DNA from: Lelliottia amnigena
Lineage (GTDB): Bacteria > Pseudomonadota > Gammaproteobacteria > Enterobacterales > Enterobacteriaceae
Length of the DNA stretch: 64,000 nucleotides
Assembly (NCBI GenBank): GCA_900635465.1
Contig: LR134135.1
Location: forward strand, 3,224,001 to 3,288,000
Direction of reading: 5' to 3'
Shown here: piece by piece, positions 52,403 to 60,802 of the stretch
How positions within the stretch are numbered: the first letter of the stretch is position 1
How the letters are laid out: the number at the start of each line of letters is the position of its first letter
The notes under the pieces: generated by a model
Told to the model about the DNA's origin: nothing
Database searches by the model: none
Seen by the model: only the letters and a program-made list of their open reading frames with translations
Made by a program: the position numbers and the translations under genes

Positions 52403-55400
52403 CCCCCTTACCAGCCCGTTCTATATCATCCTCAACTCGAATATATCGATGCATGAGAATATATAACGCTTTAAGGTGTTTGACTCCGAGGCTGTCGCCA
52501 TTACCATAAGCTGCATTCCTAGAAAAACGAGTCCCCATTAATTTTGTTATAAACAACTGTGCTTCTATTGAAGCCTCTTCTGACTGGAGGCCTGACAACC
52601 AACTATCAACGACAAGAATCGCTTCTTCCGCATTAAGGTCAACCCAAAGTGCATACCAAGTCGCTAACTGCTCTTTTACAGCGCTTTGCGAAACTTTTAA
52701 TTCAACTAGCTTTAATATAACCTTAGAATCAACATTTCCGTTTTGCAAAATATAAATACAGTAACGAAGTAGGTCTGAGTTAACGATTTTGTTTTGCTCC
52801 ATCCAGTCAATTAATGCTGGAGCCAAGTATGGATGTATCCATGGTGCATGAATCACAAGTTTACACAAAATATAATGCATAGACTCGTCGACTGCAGTAT
52901 GCGTCAATTCCCAATTTAATTCTGTAAGAATTGCTCCCAGCACCATTTCAGGAAAAGTATGATGTAACTTCTCCAGCCATTTTGGTAGCCCATTTAGCTC
53001 CCAGATAATATACCGAAGTGCATGCTGCACCTCAGCGTCAGTCAAACATGCTGGAAAAGCATCATTCTCATTTGCTTCGATTTCCAGGCCTGCCATAGCA
53101 AATATTAATTTATAGGGAACTGAGTTTGCTTCACTGCCCTCAGACTTCAGAGAAGGGATAAAATTTCGCCAATGCCTAATTGCTGCATCACGGTATGCTC
53201 TTGCAACATCCTCACCAAATTCAGGTATCAACTTTCCCCAATTTGCCCCATCAGAACGATTACCGTTACCTTCAATTTCACACAAAAGCCAATGCTGGTC
53301 ATTACTGAAATCTCCTGGTTTAAATCCAGGGGGATTTCTAATAAAATCCGGTGTAGCCCTTAAGCGATTAATCCACGCAATCCGGTTACGGTTGCGCTCT
53401 TCTTTTTCTATTGCCCGTTTCTCCCGACGCCGTGCTTCTTTTTCTTCCCATTCAAAAGCTTTTTGCAACCTCTGCGGGTTCAAAAAAGTCTCAAGGTACT
53501 CTTTAACCTCGGCTCGATCTTCTGTTACACGTCTGAGTTCACGTAACCAGTCTTCAGGTTTCTCAGCCAAATTATAAAGCCTAAAGGCAAGGGAAACCGC
53601 CACAAGCTTGTCATCCAAAAAATCGTGCGCAGCGATAAAACTCAGCACGTCTTCGAATCGTTCAGGCCCGAATTGCCAAAAGTGACCGAGCCACTGCACA
53701 GAGTAATCATCGATCAGCCGTTCGGATTTCTTTGTCTCGATTCTGCTACGCGCTTCTTCAATACTTTTCCAGAACAGTGCATCATTTAGTTCCTTCCAAA
53801 CAGGAACAATTTCATGAAGTATGTTTTTGTACTCGTCGAAATCCTCACTTCGCCAGAATCGCACCGCCGGAACTTTTAACATAACAGCAAGTGCATCCGA
53901 TGAAAGTGCTGCTTCAGAATATGTAGAAACCAATCGTTCAACTGCATGTGTTGCCGGGCCTAAAAGCCATACGAACTCTTTCGAGGCATGGCACTCCCCT
54001 CGCTCAATATAAGGTTCTCGGTCAAGATAACCGTTCAGACCACTAATTATTGTTTCCAACGGTTTTAGCGCGGTCAAATCATTCGGGAAGCGATCAATGA
54101 AATCATGCAAAGCTTGTTTTAATCCAGATGTTTCATACCGCTTATAAGTTTCCAGTTTTTCTAACGACACCAACAATAAATTAGCAGAGACAGCATCAGG
54201 GCTAGCATTTCCCAGTACCTCAGCCAGCAATTGTCGCGGTAAAATATAAGGTAAACGAATCAGCTCGCTCCATAGATGATTTATATGTGTCCTATCTCCA
54301 CATGACATCACAGCGCGTATAGCTGCGATCCGAGCATAAATACCTAGGGCTGGATCAATTGCAATTTCTAAAAGAGTCGGCACACACCCCGTCATACCAC
54401 CTTGCCAAACTAATCTTCCCAAGAAGAAAATAGCATCATCATTTTTTCGATACTCCAGAATTAAATTGAGGGTATCATTCATTAAATCTGGTTGGGCTAT
54501 ACGGGCAATGGCATTATTATCACGTGCCGAATGATCATCCTTGCCTTCAGCAATACGTCTAACGACATCTGTGAGTATCATTTGTCGTTCAGTTAAAGGT
54601 AAGCGAGCTACATCTCCTCCCTCAACCACGATCTCAGGCGATATTTTCAATACTTTTTGACGTAATTCACTATCGAACAAGATTAACCAAGGCAATATCG
54701 GTCGTAAACGAGGAGTTATAACTAATTGACCATATTGTTCGCGAATAAATAGGGACTCTATTGCTCGACGAGAATGACCATCATTTAATTGACGACTAAA
54801 CCATTCTGCAGCGAGGAGCTCTCGCACTTCTCGGTGCCGAAATCGTACCATGCCATATATGACATCATTGAAGATACCACGTTCAAGTAGTGCTCTAACC
54901 TCTGATGGGTTCCAATCACCTAAAACAACTTCCGCATCAATGCCTTCGCCTGGATGGGTGGCATCTGGGATTCGAATGCCAGGTTCACCAGTCATAATAG
55001 CCGCAGCGGCAAGTAAACGTACGCCTGATATTGCATTCTCTCGATTGAGTGGTTGCCGTTGCGAACGGTTTGGATCAATCTCGTTTAAACGAAGATCAAT
55101 ATTGTGCTGAAGTAACTCAAGGCGTCCACCAAGCCTTTGTTCGGTTTTCCACTTAGCCAAAATACTCTCAAGATCGAATGGCCGCGCTGCCATCGATGTC
55201 AGATTTGCACGGTGAAGTTCAATAATCAGCTTTTCTATTTGTGGTGTTTCACGATGTTCGGCAAAGATACGAATGCCACTCTCATCTAGAGGATCGAGTA
55301 TAAATACTTGTAGAGCGCTACATACTTCAACTACCTCATCTTCATCGATTTCATTAGAATCACTTTCTTCAATGACCGTCGCATCAGCCAGCAACTTTTC

Positions 55401-55916
55401 GAAGGGTAAATGTTGCTCTAACAGTTCTCGATCAGTTCGTGCACGCCATGCATATGGGCGACTAGAAACGAAAATGTGCGCACGCTGTTGCGCTGATTTG
55501 ATCTTCAATGAAAAACGCCTAATTGCTTTCTCAAAAGCTCGAGGATTTTCAAGGCGAGCCTCATCGACCGAGTCAAGAAAAAACCATGCATCCTCGTGAG
55601 ATTTCAGCCAGTTTTCAAAGGATTCTGCGCAACCAACTTCAAAAGCATTTTCGAAACCATCTTCTATATCTTCTATTCTGATGAAGAATGCTGCTCGACC
55701 TGATTGCTGGATATGCTTTGCCCGAGATTCCATCTCGAAGGTTTTTCCCGCTCCTGCTTCCGCCAAAATGACACAGCGATATTCTTCTTCAAGCGTTTGC
55801 CACTCAGTGCGTTTCTGTGTACTCCAAAGCGAGTGCAATTCGCTTTCATCTGAGTCAGCCTTTGACTTAGGTAGTAAAGAAAAATATCGTGCAAGCGGGA
55901 CAGACTGGTACATCAT
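52377..55916 (-). CDS. Large NACHT/STAND-like NTPase (frame ends early; natural C-terminus is probably the adjacent nuclease)
   Basis: 1,179 codons from ATG 55916, preceded by GAGGTG. Near the N-terminus there is a P-loop (LAEAGAGKTF, residues 51-60), a Walker B (WFFLDSVDEARL, 111-122) and an arginine-containing sensor segment (VSSRPYAWR, 150-158), which fit the NACHT/STAND class used in phage-sensing Avs-like and NLR-like proteins. The remaining 1,000 residues are helical with no family I recognise, including a charged segment rich in Glu/Arg/Lys near residue 860-885. The stop follows six Gs that appear to be one too many; with one fewer, the protein continues for 266 residues into a nuclease-like domain. 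It lies 118 bp after the helicase gene. Confidence 0.75.
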   Translation of the reverse strand: MMYQSVPLARYFSLLPKSKADSDESELHSLWSTQKRTEWQTLEEEYRCVILAEAGAGKTFEMESRAKHIQQSGRAAFFIRIEDIEDGFENAFEVGCAESFENWLKSHEDAWFFLDSVDEARLENPRAFEKAIRRFSLKIKSAQQRAHIFVSSRPYAWRARTDRELLEQHLPFEKLLADATVIEESDSNEIDEDEVVEVCSALQVFILDPLDESGIRIFAEHRETPQIEKLIIELHRANLTSMAARPFDLESILAKWKTEQRLGGRLELLQHNIDLRLNEIDPNRSQRQPLNRENAISGVRLLAAAAIMTGEPGIRIPDATHPGEGIDAEVVLGDWNPSEVRALLERGIFNDVIYGMVRFRHREVRELLAAEWFSRQLNDGHSRRAIESLFIREQYGQLVITPRLRPILPWLILFDSELRQKVLKISPEIVVEGGDVARLPLTERQMILTDVVRRIAEGKDDHSARDNNAIARIAQPDLMNDTLNLILEYRKNDDAIFFLGRLVWQGGMTGCVPTLLEIAIDPALGIYARIAAIRAVMSCGDRTHINHLWSELIRLPYILPRQLLAEVLGNASPDAVSANLLLVSLEKLETYKRYETSGLKQALHDFIDRFPNDLTALKPLETIISGLNGYLDREPYIERGECHASKEFVWLLGPATHAVERLVSTYSEAALSSDALAVMLKVPAVRFWRSEDFDEYKNILHEIVPVWKELNDALFWKSIEEARSRIETKKSERLIDDYSVQWLGHFWQFGPERFEDVLSFIAAHDFLDDKLVAVSLAFRLYNLAEKPEDWLRELRRVTEDRAEVKEYLETFLNPQRLQKAFEWEEKEARRREKRAIEKEERNRNRIAWINRLRATPDFIRNPPGFKPGDFSNDQHWLLCEIEGNGNRSDGANWGKLIPEFGEDVARAYRDAAIRHWRNFIPSLKSEGSEANSVPYKLIFAMAGLEIEANENDAFPACLTDAEVQHALRYIIWELNGLPKWLEKLHHTFPEMVLGAILTELNWELTHTAVDESMHYILCKLVIHAPWIHPYLAPALIDWMEQNKIVNSDLLRYCIYILQNGNVDSKVILKLVELKVSQSAVKEQLATWYALWVDLNAEEAILVVDSWLSGLQSEEASIEAQLFITKLMGTRFSRNAAYGNGDSLGVKHLKALYILMHRYIRVEDDIERAGKGGVFSGAER

Positions 55917-56034
55917 TTCAAAACACCTCGAGAGTCTATATTCTGATACGCTCTTATTTTCAGAGAACTAAGGATTAACTCGGCAATGGAATTATCCTTA
56001 GGATTCGGTATTGCATATCTATCTTTTGGCGACA
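55917..56034 (-). other. spacer between the helicase and STAND NTPase genes
   Basis: AT-rich, no gene. A loose inverted repeat (AAGGAT ... ATCCTT) may mark a weak terminator or promoter region. It may contain a separate promoter for the NTPase gene. Confidence 0.3.
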
Positions 56035-56502
56035 CTATGGAATGACCTGTATTTCGTCTTCAGCAAACCATTGGCTTTGCTTAATTCTGGTCATTGCTGC
56101 AGCTGGATCGGACGACCAAAGCACTAAGGCGAGCGATTCTTGCGCACGGCTGCAAGTTACGTACAGTAATCGTAAAGTCCGGTCGATGGTTGTCTCTTTG
56201 CCAGCTTCAGCATTATCTTTGTCCCGTTTACTTAGCTCCATACCGCCAAAAACCTTGTCGTATTTAATGAGGAACCCTCCGGCAAGCTCATCATCCATTA
56301 CAACCATGACGTGCTTGAACTCAGAGCCTTTAACTACCTGATGTGTTGCAAGCTCTGAAATCCCAGCAAGGTAATTCCGATAGCACTTAAGTTGTTTCCA
56401 TGGAGCAGCAAACAGTGCACACCATCCACGGCGCCTTCTTGTTTGTTTTGACTCATCCTCACCTCGTCCAGGAGCTGGGGGGGGTTGGTGACTTATCGGC
56501 AT
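56035..56502 (-). CDS. UvrD-type helicase, C-terminal part (split by a +1 base)
   Basis: 155 codons in a different frame from the 508-codon upstream part. It carries superfamily I motif V (ATHQVVKGSEFKHVMVV) and motif VI (LLYVTCSRAQESL), which are required for activity and missing from the upstream part. Removing one base from the G8 run at 56477-56484 joins the two as TPPAPGRGED, giving about 649 residues. The ATG at 56502 is probably not a real start. Confidence 0.75.
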   Translation of the reverse strand: MPISHQPPPAPGRGEDESKQTRRRRGWCALFAAPWKQLKCYRNYLAGISELATHQVVKGSEFKHVMVVMDDELAGGFLIKYDKVFGGMELSKRDKDNAEAGKETTIDRTLRLLYVTCSRAQESLALVLWSSDPAAAMTRIKQSQWFAEDEIQVIP

Positions 56503-57985
56503 AAGCCTCCTGAAGGCGATGATCTATCTCGAACAAGCTTGCACACAAGACTGGCGCTAACACATCAGCAACCGTTGACTCTGGTTGAGCGCAAGCCGCC
56601 GCAAATATATTTACCGCCTTGAGTATTTCGTCAGTACGTGCGGCTCTTGCTTCATAGTCTTGAGGAATATTATCTAACCTGCCATATCGTCTAAAAACCT
56701 CAGTTGCCATGAACTCATTTAGAATCCCGTCATTGCTTATACAGGCTTCCAAGTGTGCCAGTTCATTAAGCAATGTTTGTACAGATGAAGGCCCCTTATT
56801 ATCACCACTGCCAGATGGCGCTGCTGCATTAGGATCTAACAGAACCATTGCCTCATAAACATCAAGAAACGAGCCACGAGTGGCAACAAGCTTATGCTCA
56901 AGCGCAAGCAACTGATATTGCCCTTGATTCCAATCTGCTAAACCACTAATTTCAAACATTCGCTCAGCGCACCAGCGTTCACTAAGCACTTTATCTTCTG
57001 GACTTCGTGATGTATCCCCCAAGAAGAGCCGAACCGTTCCACCAGCTTTTTCCGTTCGGGGATGTTGTGCTGAACCCTTTGTTGGTTGCGTCCTACCTTC
57101 CAGTTCAGTTTCCCAGATTTTATTAATCAGTGTGACTATCCGTCGCTGACTACGATGATTCATTTGTAACTCAGGCGTTGCCCAGTTTTCCGGAACAATG
57201 CTTGGAAGATCCGCATGACCATCTGTATAAATTCGTTGTCGATGATCTCCCAGCAAACCAAGAGTCAAATCTCGCTCCCGCTTTTCGGCAAGTAACATCA
57301 ATGAGTCCAGTACACCTTTCATCGTGTCCTGCGACTCATCAATAAGTATGATTGGATGTCGATCTTTGAGAATACTTTGAAGTGTCGGTTTATTCCGAAG
57401 CAACCATGCAGTCGCGTCCAGTACGTAATTGTGTGGTAAAGCACCCGGACCATACGTATTACGGTCGGGATGGTATATGAATACTTCTGTCGCTCGCAGA
57501 ATTTCGATTTCATCTATAATTTCGTCGAGAGCGCGTTGTTTAGCTGGAGTTATACCTCTCGGTTTTGCTTCCGCCTCTGCAGTGTCTCTAGCAAGTTGCG
57601 CTTCTTTTAATGCAATAAGAGCCTCACGAATGTCATCGTTAAACCCGTTAATCAATTCCCAGCAAAACGAATGGATGGTAGACACACTGACTAAATTATT
57701 GTCCCCAAGACGTCCGTTGATTACAGAGACAGCATTCTTGGTGTAGGTCACAACTCTAATCGAACGCCCATACATCTTCAGGGACCGTGCTAATTGCCCC
57801 CCTTTCTCATGCTTGGACACACCAGTAAGGCGACGTAAAACTTCCACCAATGTTCGTGTTTTACCAGAACCAGCCCCTGCAAAAAGGAAGTAGTTACGAG
57901 GTGGAATATCTGTAAGATAGCCACAAATTTCTTCTACTACCCCTGCATCGCGATCATTGCTGTCAAGGATTGGTGAGTTAGTCAT
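56459..57985 (-). CDS. UvrD/Rep-type superfamily I helicase, N-terminal part (GajB-like; frameshifted)
   Basis: 508 codons from ATG 57985, whose ATGA overlaps the end of the OLD nuclease gene by four bases. Helicase motifs run from Walker A (FAGAGSGKTRTL, residues 35-46), motif Ia (VVTYTKNA), TIHSF, motif II (IILIDESQDT, 212-221), motif III (GDHRQRIY, 246-253) and motif IV (NHRS). The frame ends after a run of eight Cs (KSPTPPSSWTR); the missing motifs V and VI follow in the next frame. Pairing of an OLD-family nuclease with a UvrD helicase is the layout of the Gabija defence system. Confidence 0.85.
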   Translation of the reverse strand: MTNSPILDSNDRDAGVVEEICGYLTDIPPRNYFLFAGAGSGKTRTLVEVLRRLTGVSKHEKGGQLARSLKMYGRSIRVVTYTKNAVSVINGRLGDNNLVSVSTIHSFCWELINGFNDDIREALIALKEAQLARDTAEAEAKPRGITPAKQRALDEIIDEIEILRATEVFIYHPDRNTYGPGALPHNYVLDATAWLLRNKPTLQSILKDRHPIILIDESQDTMKGVLDSLMLLAEKRERDLTLGLLGDHRQRIYTDGHADLPSIVPENWATPELQMNHRSQRRIVTLINKIWETELEGRTQPTKGSAQHPRTEKAGGTVRLFLGDTSRSPEDKVLSERWCAERMFEISGLADWNQGQYQLLALEHKLVATRGSFLDVYEAMVLLDPNAAAPSGSGDNKGPSSVQTLLNELAHLEACISNDGILNEFMATEVFRRYGRLDNIPQDYEARAARTDEILKAVNIFAAACAQPESTVADVLAPVLCASLFEIDHRLQEAYADKSPTPPSSWTR

Positions 57986-60291
57986 GGTATCACCTCCTTG
58001 CTTGGCTCAAGCTGTGTCTGGAGCCATTCCAATGCATCCACGATATATTTAGGACAGACAATCGGCTCTTCCGCAGCGACCTTTTCAAAGATGCTTGCGG
58101 CAAAGTCTCCTTTATTAAAAGACCCATGCATTAATTTATGCAGGGCCGCGAGCAGTTCTGGAATATTATCATTTTCAGCAACCTGTCTTGCTACTGAGCC
58201 CAGCGCGCCTTTCGGCGGCGTTATTTGCTTGCCTTCGTCATCGACCTTTTCATTCATCAACTCCTTAAACCAAGGAATATTTCTTAGGATAAGCGAATCC
58301 TCAAAAGTACTCGGCCACTGACTATCGGCTTCGGCTACAGGCAATTGCCATGCGAATCGGACAGAACATTCGGCAATTTCGTTCCAGACAAGATGCTCAT
58401 CTTTCGGATTCTTGAAATCTTCAAGCTGTTGCAGCTTAGGATGCCATCCACGAAGAGTCGGGTTTCCGCATTGCAGCCCGGGCTGTCCTGTATTAGCCAC
58501 AGCAACCAAGGTTCTAGCTGGTTCACCATTTTTTTTAGGTTTACCAAGTTTTTCTTCAACAGGATCGATATCTGTAATAATTACAGTAGGAATACGGAGT
58601 CTTTCAACGAGAGACCTTAGCCGATGAGCATGGCTACCACCAATATCAAGGAAGGACAGATAGCGACTGTTGAGTATTGCAAAATCTCTTTCAATGAAAA
58701 GAGGCAACAGCATACGCTCAGCAACCCCCTCGACAAAGATTGCAGCATTGGCGAATAAAAGATCTGTGTGCTGAACGCGAAAATAACGCTCAGCGAATTG
58801 ACGGGTCGTTTTATCATCACCAAAAACTTGCCCAAGATTGACCACCTCAGTGGTAGGCATGGTTTGTTCATCACTCTTAGCAATGCGGCGAACATATCGT
58901 AGCCGGTCAAAATTCTCAGCATGTGCTAGATGGCTAGAATGAGTACTGATAATCAATTGGCTTTTAAGTCCTAACTCATCGCTACCGTTAGGGCTTATTA
59001 ACTTATGTGCCTTGCCAGGAAATATACGTTGTACCTGGACGTGCAAATGAGCCTCGGGCTCCTCAATCATAACCAGGTGAACAGGTACTGGAGCGCCCTT
59101 TTCAGGATTTAGGCGAGCAGCTTTGAAAGAAACAAGTTGGTAACTAAGCGATTGTAAATTCTGATAACCGAGACCAATGGAATATTCCGGGAGAAGCTCT
59201 TCTAACGAATCCTTCTGCATGCTGTATTGAACAGCGGTTCCATGGTCGAGTAAATCAGCTGTCTGTATGCGCGTTCGGAAACGAATCTCTTGGGGATCAT
59301 GCAAGCCTGGATACCCAAGCTCTTTAACCTCTTCTACCGAAGGTCCTATAGCCTCATGGATCTTTTTATCTAGTTCCTGCTGCGCCTCAGCAACAGCTTT
59401 TATGAGGTCAGCTCGGTGCCCATGACCTGTTGCAGCCACATTTAGGTGCTGTCGAGCAAATTTGAGAAGCTGGTTGGAGAATAAACCTATGCGATGGGGG
59501 CCAGAAGCAGATCGGGAATCAGCTTCCTCACTACCAAGGCCACGCTGTGCAGCCACAAAGTCTACTTTTATAAGTTTCTGCAGGTGCTTACGATCAATTG
59601 GGCTAGAGTCAGCATCCAGTACCTGGCTAACGTAGGTCTTTATTCCGTCCAAAGGGTTGTTATCGGCATCTAACTTATAGGCCCGAACCTGGCCGAGTTG
59701 AGAAGGTTCTCGCAGCCAAAAATCAAGAAGATCAATCGGCCACGCAAGCGAATCCTTTCCCATATCCTTCACAGGTATTCTCGTCAGGTGATACTTCCAA
59801 GCCAACTGCTTCAGCTCCTCAATGTTCGTAGCAGGTTCCAGACGCAATCGGACACCTACCCCACCCCCCTTCCAACTGAATTTTGACAAGAACGGGGAGA
59901 CATAGTGGAACATACCGGCCTTAGCATCGAACCATAGATCTAGCGTTGGCATCGCCGAAAGTAAGGTTCGGAGTTGCTCTTCCCATTCACCTTCGGATGC
60001 GCCAGACGTAGATGGGTCTTCTTCTAATGCGTCCCAAGCTCTTCCAAGTTCCCGCAATTTTGGCCATTGAGAAACACTGATGTCGAAAGCACCAAATGAC
60101 GAGCCATCTGCGAGGAAGTGGCGCAGCGCTGCCAGAATTGATGTTTTGCCGCTATTATTAGCACCGACGAGAATAGTAGTCTTAGGATCAATCTCAAGCT
60201 GGACCTTACCAAGTCGGCGGAACTGGCAAAGCTCAACAAACCGAAGGGATATCTGCCCAGATAATGATGTAGTGGCGTCTGCTGCTGACAT
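57982..60291 (-). CDS. OLD-family ATPase/TOPRIM nuclease (GajA-like)
   Basis: 769 codons from ATG 60291, chosen for the AGAGGAG ribosome binding site six bases upstream; 39 more codons are open upstream. The ABC-type ATPase has Walker A GANNSGKTS (43-51), Walker B LVMIEEPEAHLH (406-417) and the switch STHSSHLAH (449-457). The C-terminal TOPRIM domain has FVEGVAERMLL (519-529), the FLDIGGSHAHRL segment (547-558) and the Asp pair ITDID (572-576). OLD nucleases cut DNA; when coupled to UvrD they form Gabija. It is about 190 residues longer than the well-known GajA, with a large insertion between the ATPase halves, so a sister class is possible. Confidence 0.82.
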   Translation of the reverse strand: MSAADATTSLSGQISLRFVELCQFRRLGKVQLEIDPKTTILVGANNSGKTSILAALRHFLADGSSFGAFDISVSQWPKLRELGRAWDALEEDPSTSGASEGEWEEQLRTLLSAMPTLDLWFDAKAGMFHYVSPFLSKFSWKGGGVGVRLRLEPATNIEELKQLAWKYHLTRIPVKDMGKDSLAWPIDLLDFWLREPSQLGQVRAYKLDADNNPLDGIKTYVSQVLDADSSPIDRKHLQKLIKVDFVAAQRGLGSEEADSRSASGPHRIGLFSNQLLKFARQHLNVAATGHGHRADLIKAVAEAQQELDKKIHEAIGPSVEEVKELGYPGLHDPQEIRFRTRIQTADLLDHGTAVQYSMQKDSLEELLPEYSIGLGYQNLQSLSYQLVSFKAARLNPEKGAPVPVHLVMIEEPEAHLHVQVQRIFPGKAHKLISPNGSDELGLKSQLIISTHSSHLAHAENFDRLRYVRRIAKSDEQTMPTTEVVNLGQVFGDDKTTRQFAERYFRVQHTDLLFANAAIFVEGVAERMLLPLFIERDFAILNSRYLSFLDIGGSHAHRLRSLVERLRIPTVIITDIDPVEEKLGKPKKNGEPARTLVAVANTGQPGLQCGNPTLRGWHPKLQQLEDFKNPKDEHLVWNEIAECSVRFAWQLPVAEADSQWPSTFEDSLILRNIPWFKELMNEKVDDEGKQITPPKGALGSVARQVAENDNIPELLAALHKLMHGSFNKGDFAASIFEKVAAEEPIVCPKYIVDALEWLQTQLEPSKEVIP

Positions 60292-60802
60292 TGTGGCTCC
60301 TCTCGATCCGTATAGGGATGCGCCAACCTGTAGCAGCTTAGCGCCACGCCGCAAGCCCGAGTCCTTCAACCTTGATGCTCTTGAGGCACAATTAGAAAGA
60401 ATTGACACGGCAAGTCATATTACCGCTTCGCTAAAAAATGCCAATCCTTAAATATACTCTAACTGATTCATGTCACAGTGTTTTTGGGCATAGGGTTAGC
60501 AATCGGCATGGCCTATAGATTTGCGTAATGACGTAAACCCACTTGTTCAAGAACTATGTTCAAATATAAATCCTTCCTGAGAGTGATCCTATCCCAGCGC
60601 CAGAAGGCGCTGATAAAGTACCAGCAGACACATAAAACAGTTGTTCGGCGGAACACTGACGTTGCGTGACTACGACGGTCAGGTTGCAGAGGTTTTTGGG
60701 TATGGAGTGTGCGCTGAACGAAATGACTAAGGCGGAGATGCCAGAAAGCGTGCGTATTGCAAGAACGATGATCTGTTACAGGGAACTCGCCTTAAATTTT
60801 AT
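60292..60802. other. spacer with no supported gene
   Basis: 511 bp. It holds the expected minus-strand promoter for the OLD-helicase unit. A perfect seven-base hairpin CAGCGCC-AGAA-GGCGCTG lies at 60595-60612 without a T-run. A short plus-strand frame ending GYGVCAERND and a stop (about 60628-60729) is too small and start-less to call. It may be the remnant of an older module. Confidence 0.35.

Noticed and set aside
52400..52410. programmed -1 ribosomal frameshift at the G run
   Set aside because: A -1 shift would lead to a stop after a few codons; only a +1 shift or loss of a base reaches the nuclease frame.
56035..60291. PARIS (AAA15 plus DUF4435) or BREX assignment
   Set aside because: The partner is a UvrD helicase and the TOPRIM domain is fused to the ATPase, which fits the Gabija-type layout; no BREX methylase or PglZ is seen.
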